From the NCBI GenBank assembly GCA_900766645.1, contig CAAFWD010000071.1, forward strand, positions 1 to 5,715: a stretch of 5,715 nucleotides of DNA, written 5' to 3'. Below are positions 5,708-5,715 of the stretch, piece after piece. Source of the stretch: an uncultured Cetobacterium sp. (GTDB lineage: Bacteria > Fusobacteriota > Fusobacteriia > Fusobacteriales > Fusobacteriaceae). The translations under genes and the position numbers were made by a program. The stretch's first letter is position 1. The number at the start of each line of letters is the position of its first letter. Under the pieces are notes generated by a model. That model searched no databases. It was given only the letters and a program-made list of their open reading frames with translations, and had not been told where the DNA came from.

Positions 5708-5715
5708 AAATATAA

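Noticed and set aside
1..5715. CRISPR array, insertion sequence or prophage attachment site
   Set aside because: No regularly spaced direct repeats, no transposase-like frame and no tRNA-associated duplication were seen; composition is even across the coding part.

Overview
The window carries most of a 2-aminoethylphosphonate (AEP) uptake and degradation operon, all on the + strand, followed by a short non-coding region. The DNA is AT-rich (by eye about 30% GC), arginine is mostly AGA, and genes are tightly packed behind strong purine-rich ribosome binding sites. This fits a low-GC anaerobe such as a fusobacterium (Fusobacterium/Cetobacterium type) or a clostridium; I lean to Fusobacteriota but cannot prove it from the sequence alone.

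Layout. Positions 1-794 hold the 3' part of the periplasmic AEP-binding protein gene (phnS type; the N-terminus and signal peptide lie before the window). Positions 804-1775 encode the ABC ATPase (phnT type), and 1766-3481 one large permease that carries both membrane halves (a PhnU/PhnV-type fusion). After a 45-bp gap come phnX (3527-4330, phosphonoacetaldehyde hydrolase) and phnW (4330-5439, AEP:pyruvate aminotransferase). Genes are separated by 9 bp, overlap by 10 bp, are separated by 45 bp, and overlap by 1 bp, so one polycistronic message is likely. A strong intrinsic terminator at about 5456-5492 closes the operon.

How the genes work together. The binding protein delivers AEP to the permease, which is powered by the ATPase. 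PhnW moves the amino group of AEP to pyruvate, giving phosphonoacetaldehyde and alanine. PhnX then cleaves the carbon-phosphorus bond to release acetaldehyde and phosphate. The cell gains phosphorus, and nitrogen as alanine. No regulator gene lies inside the window; it would have to be upstream or elsewhere.

The last 276 bp (5440-5715) contain no convincing protein gene. They hold the terminator, which is symmetric enough to work in both directions, and then a locally GC-rich patch (about 42% GC over 5521-5630). On the minus strand this patch sits downstream of a well-formed promoter (TTGAAA, 17 bp, extended -10 TGGTAGTAT). Promoter, foldable patch and terminator together suggest an independent, unrecognised small RNA of about 155 nt running toward phnW. 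This is the most interesting unexplained item here. Beyond it, 5643-5715 is very AT-rich with an imperfect inverted repeat.
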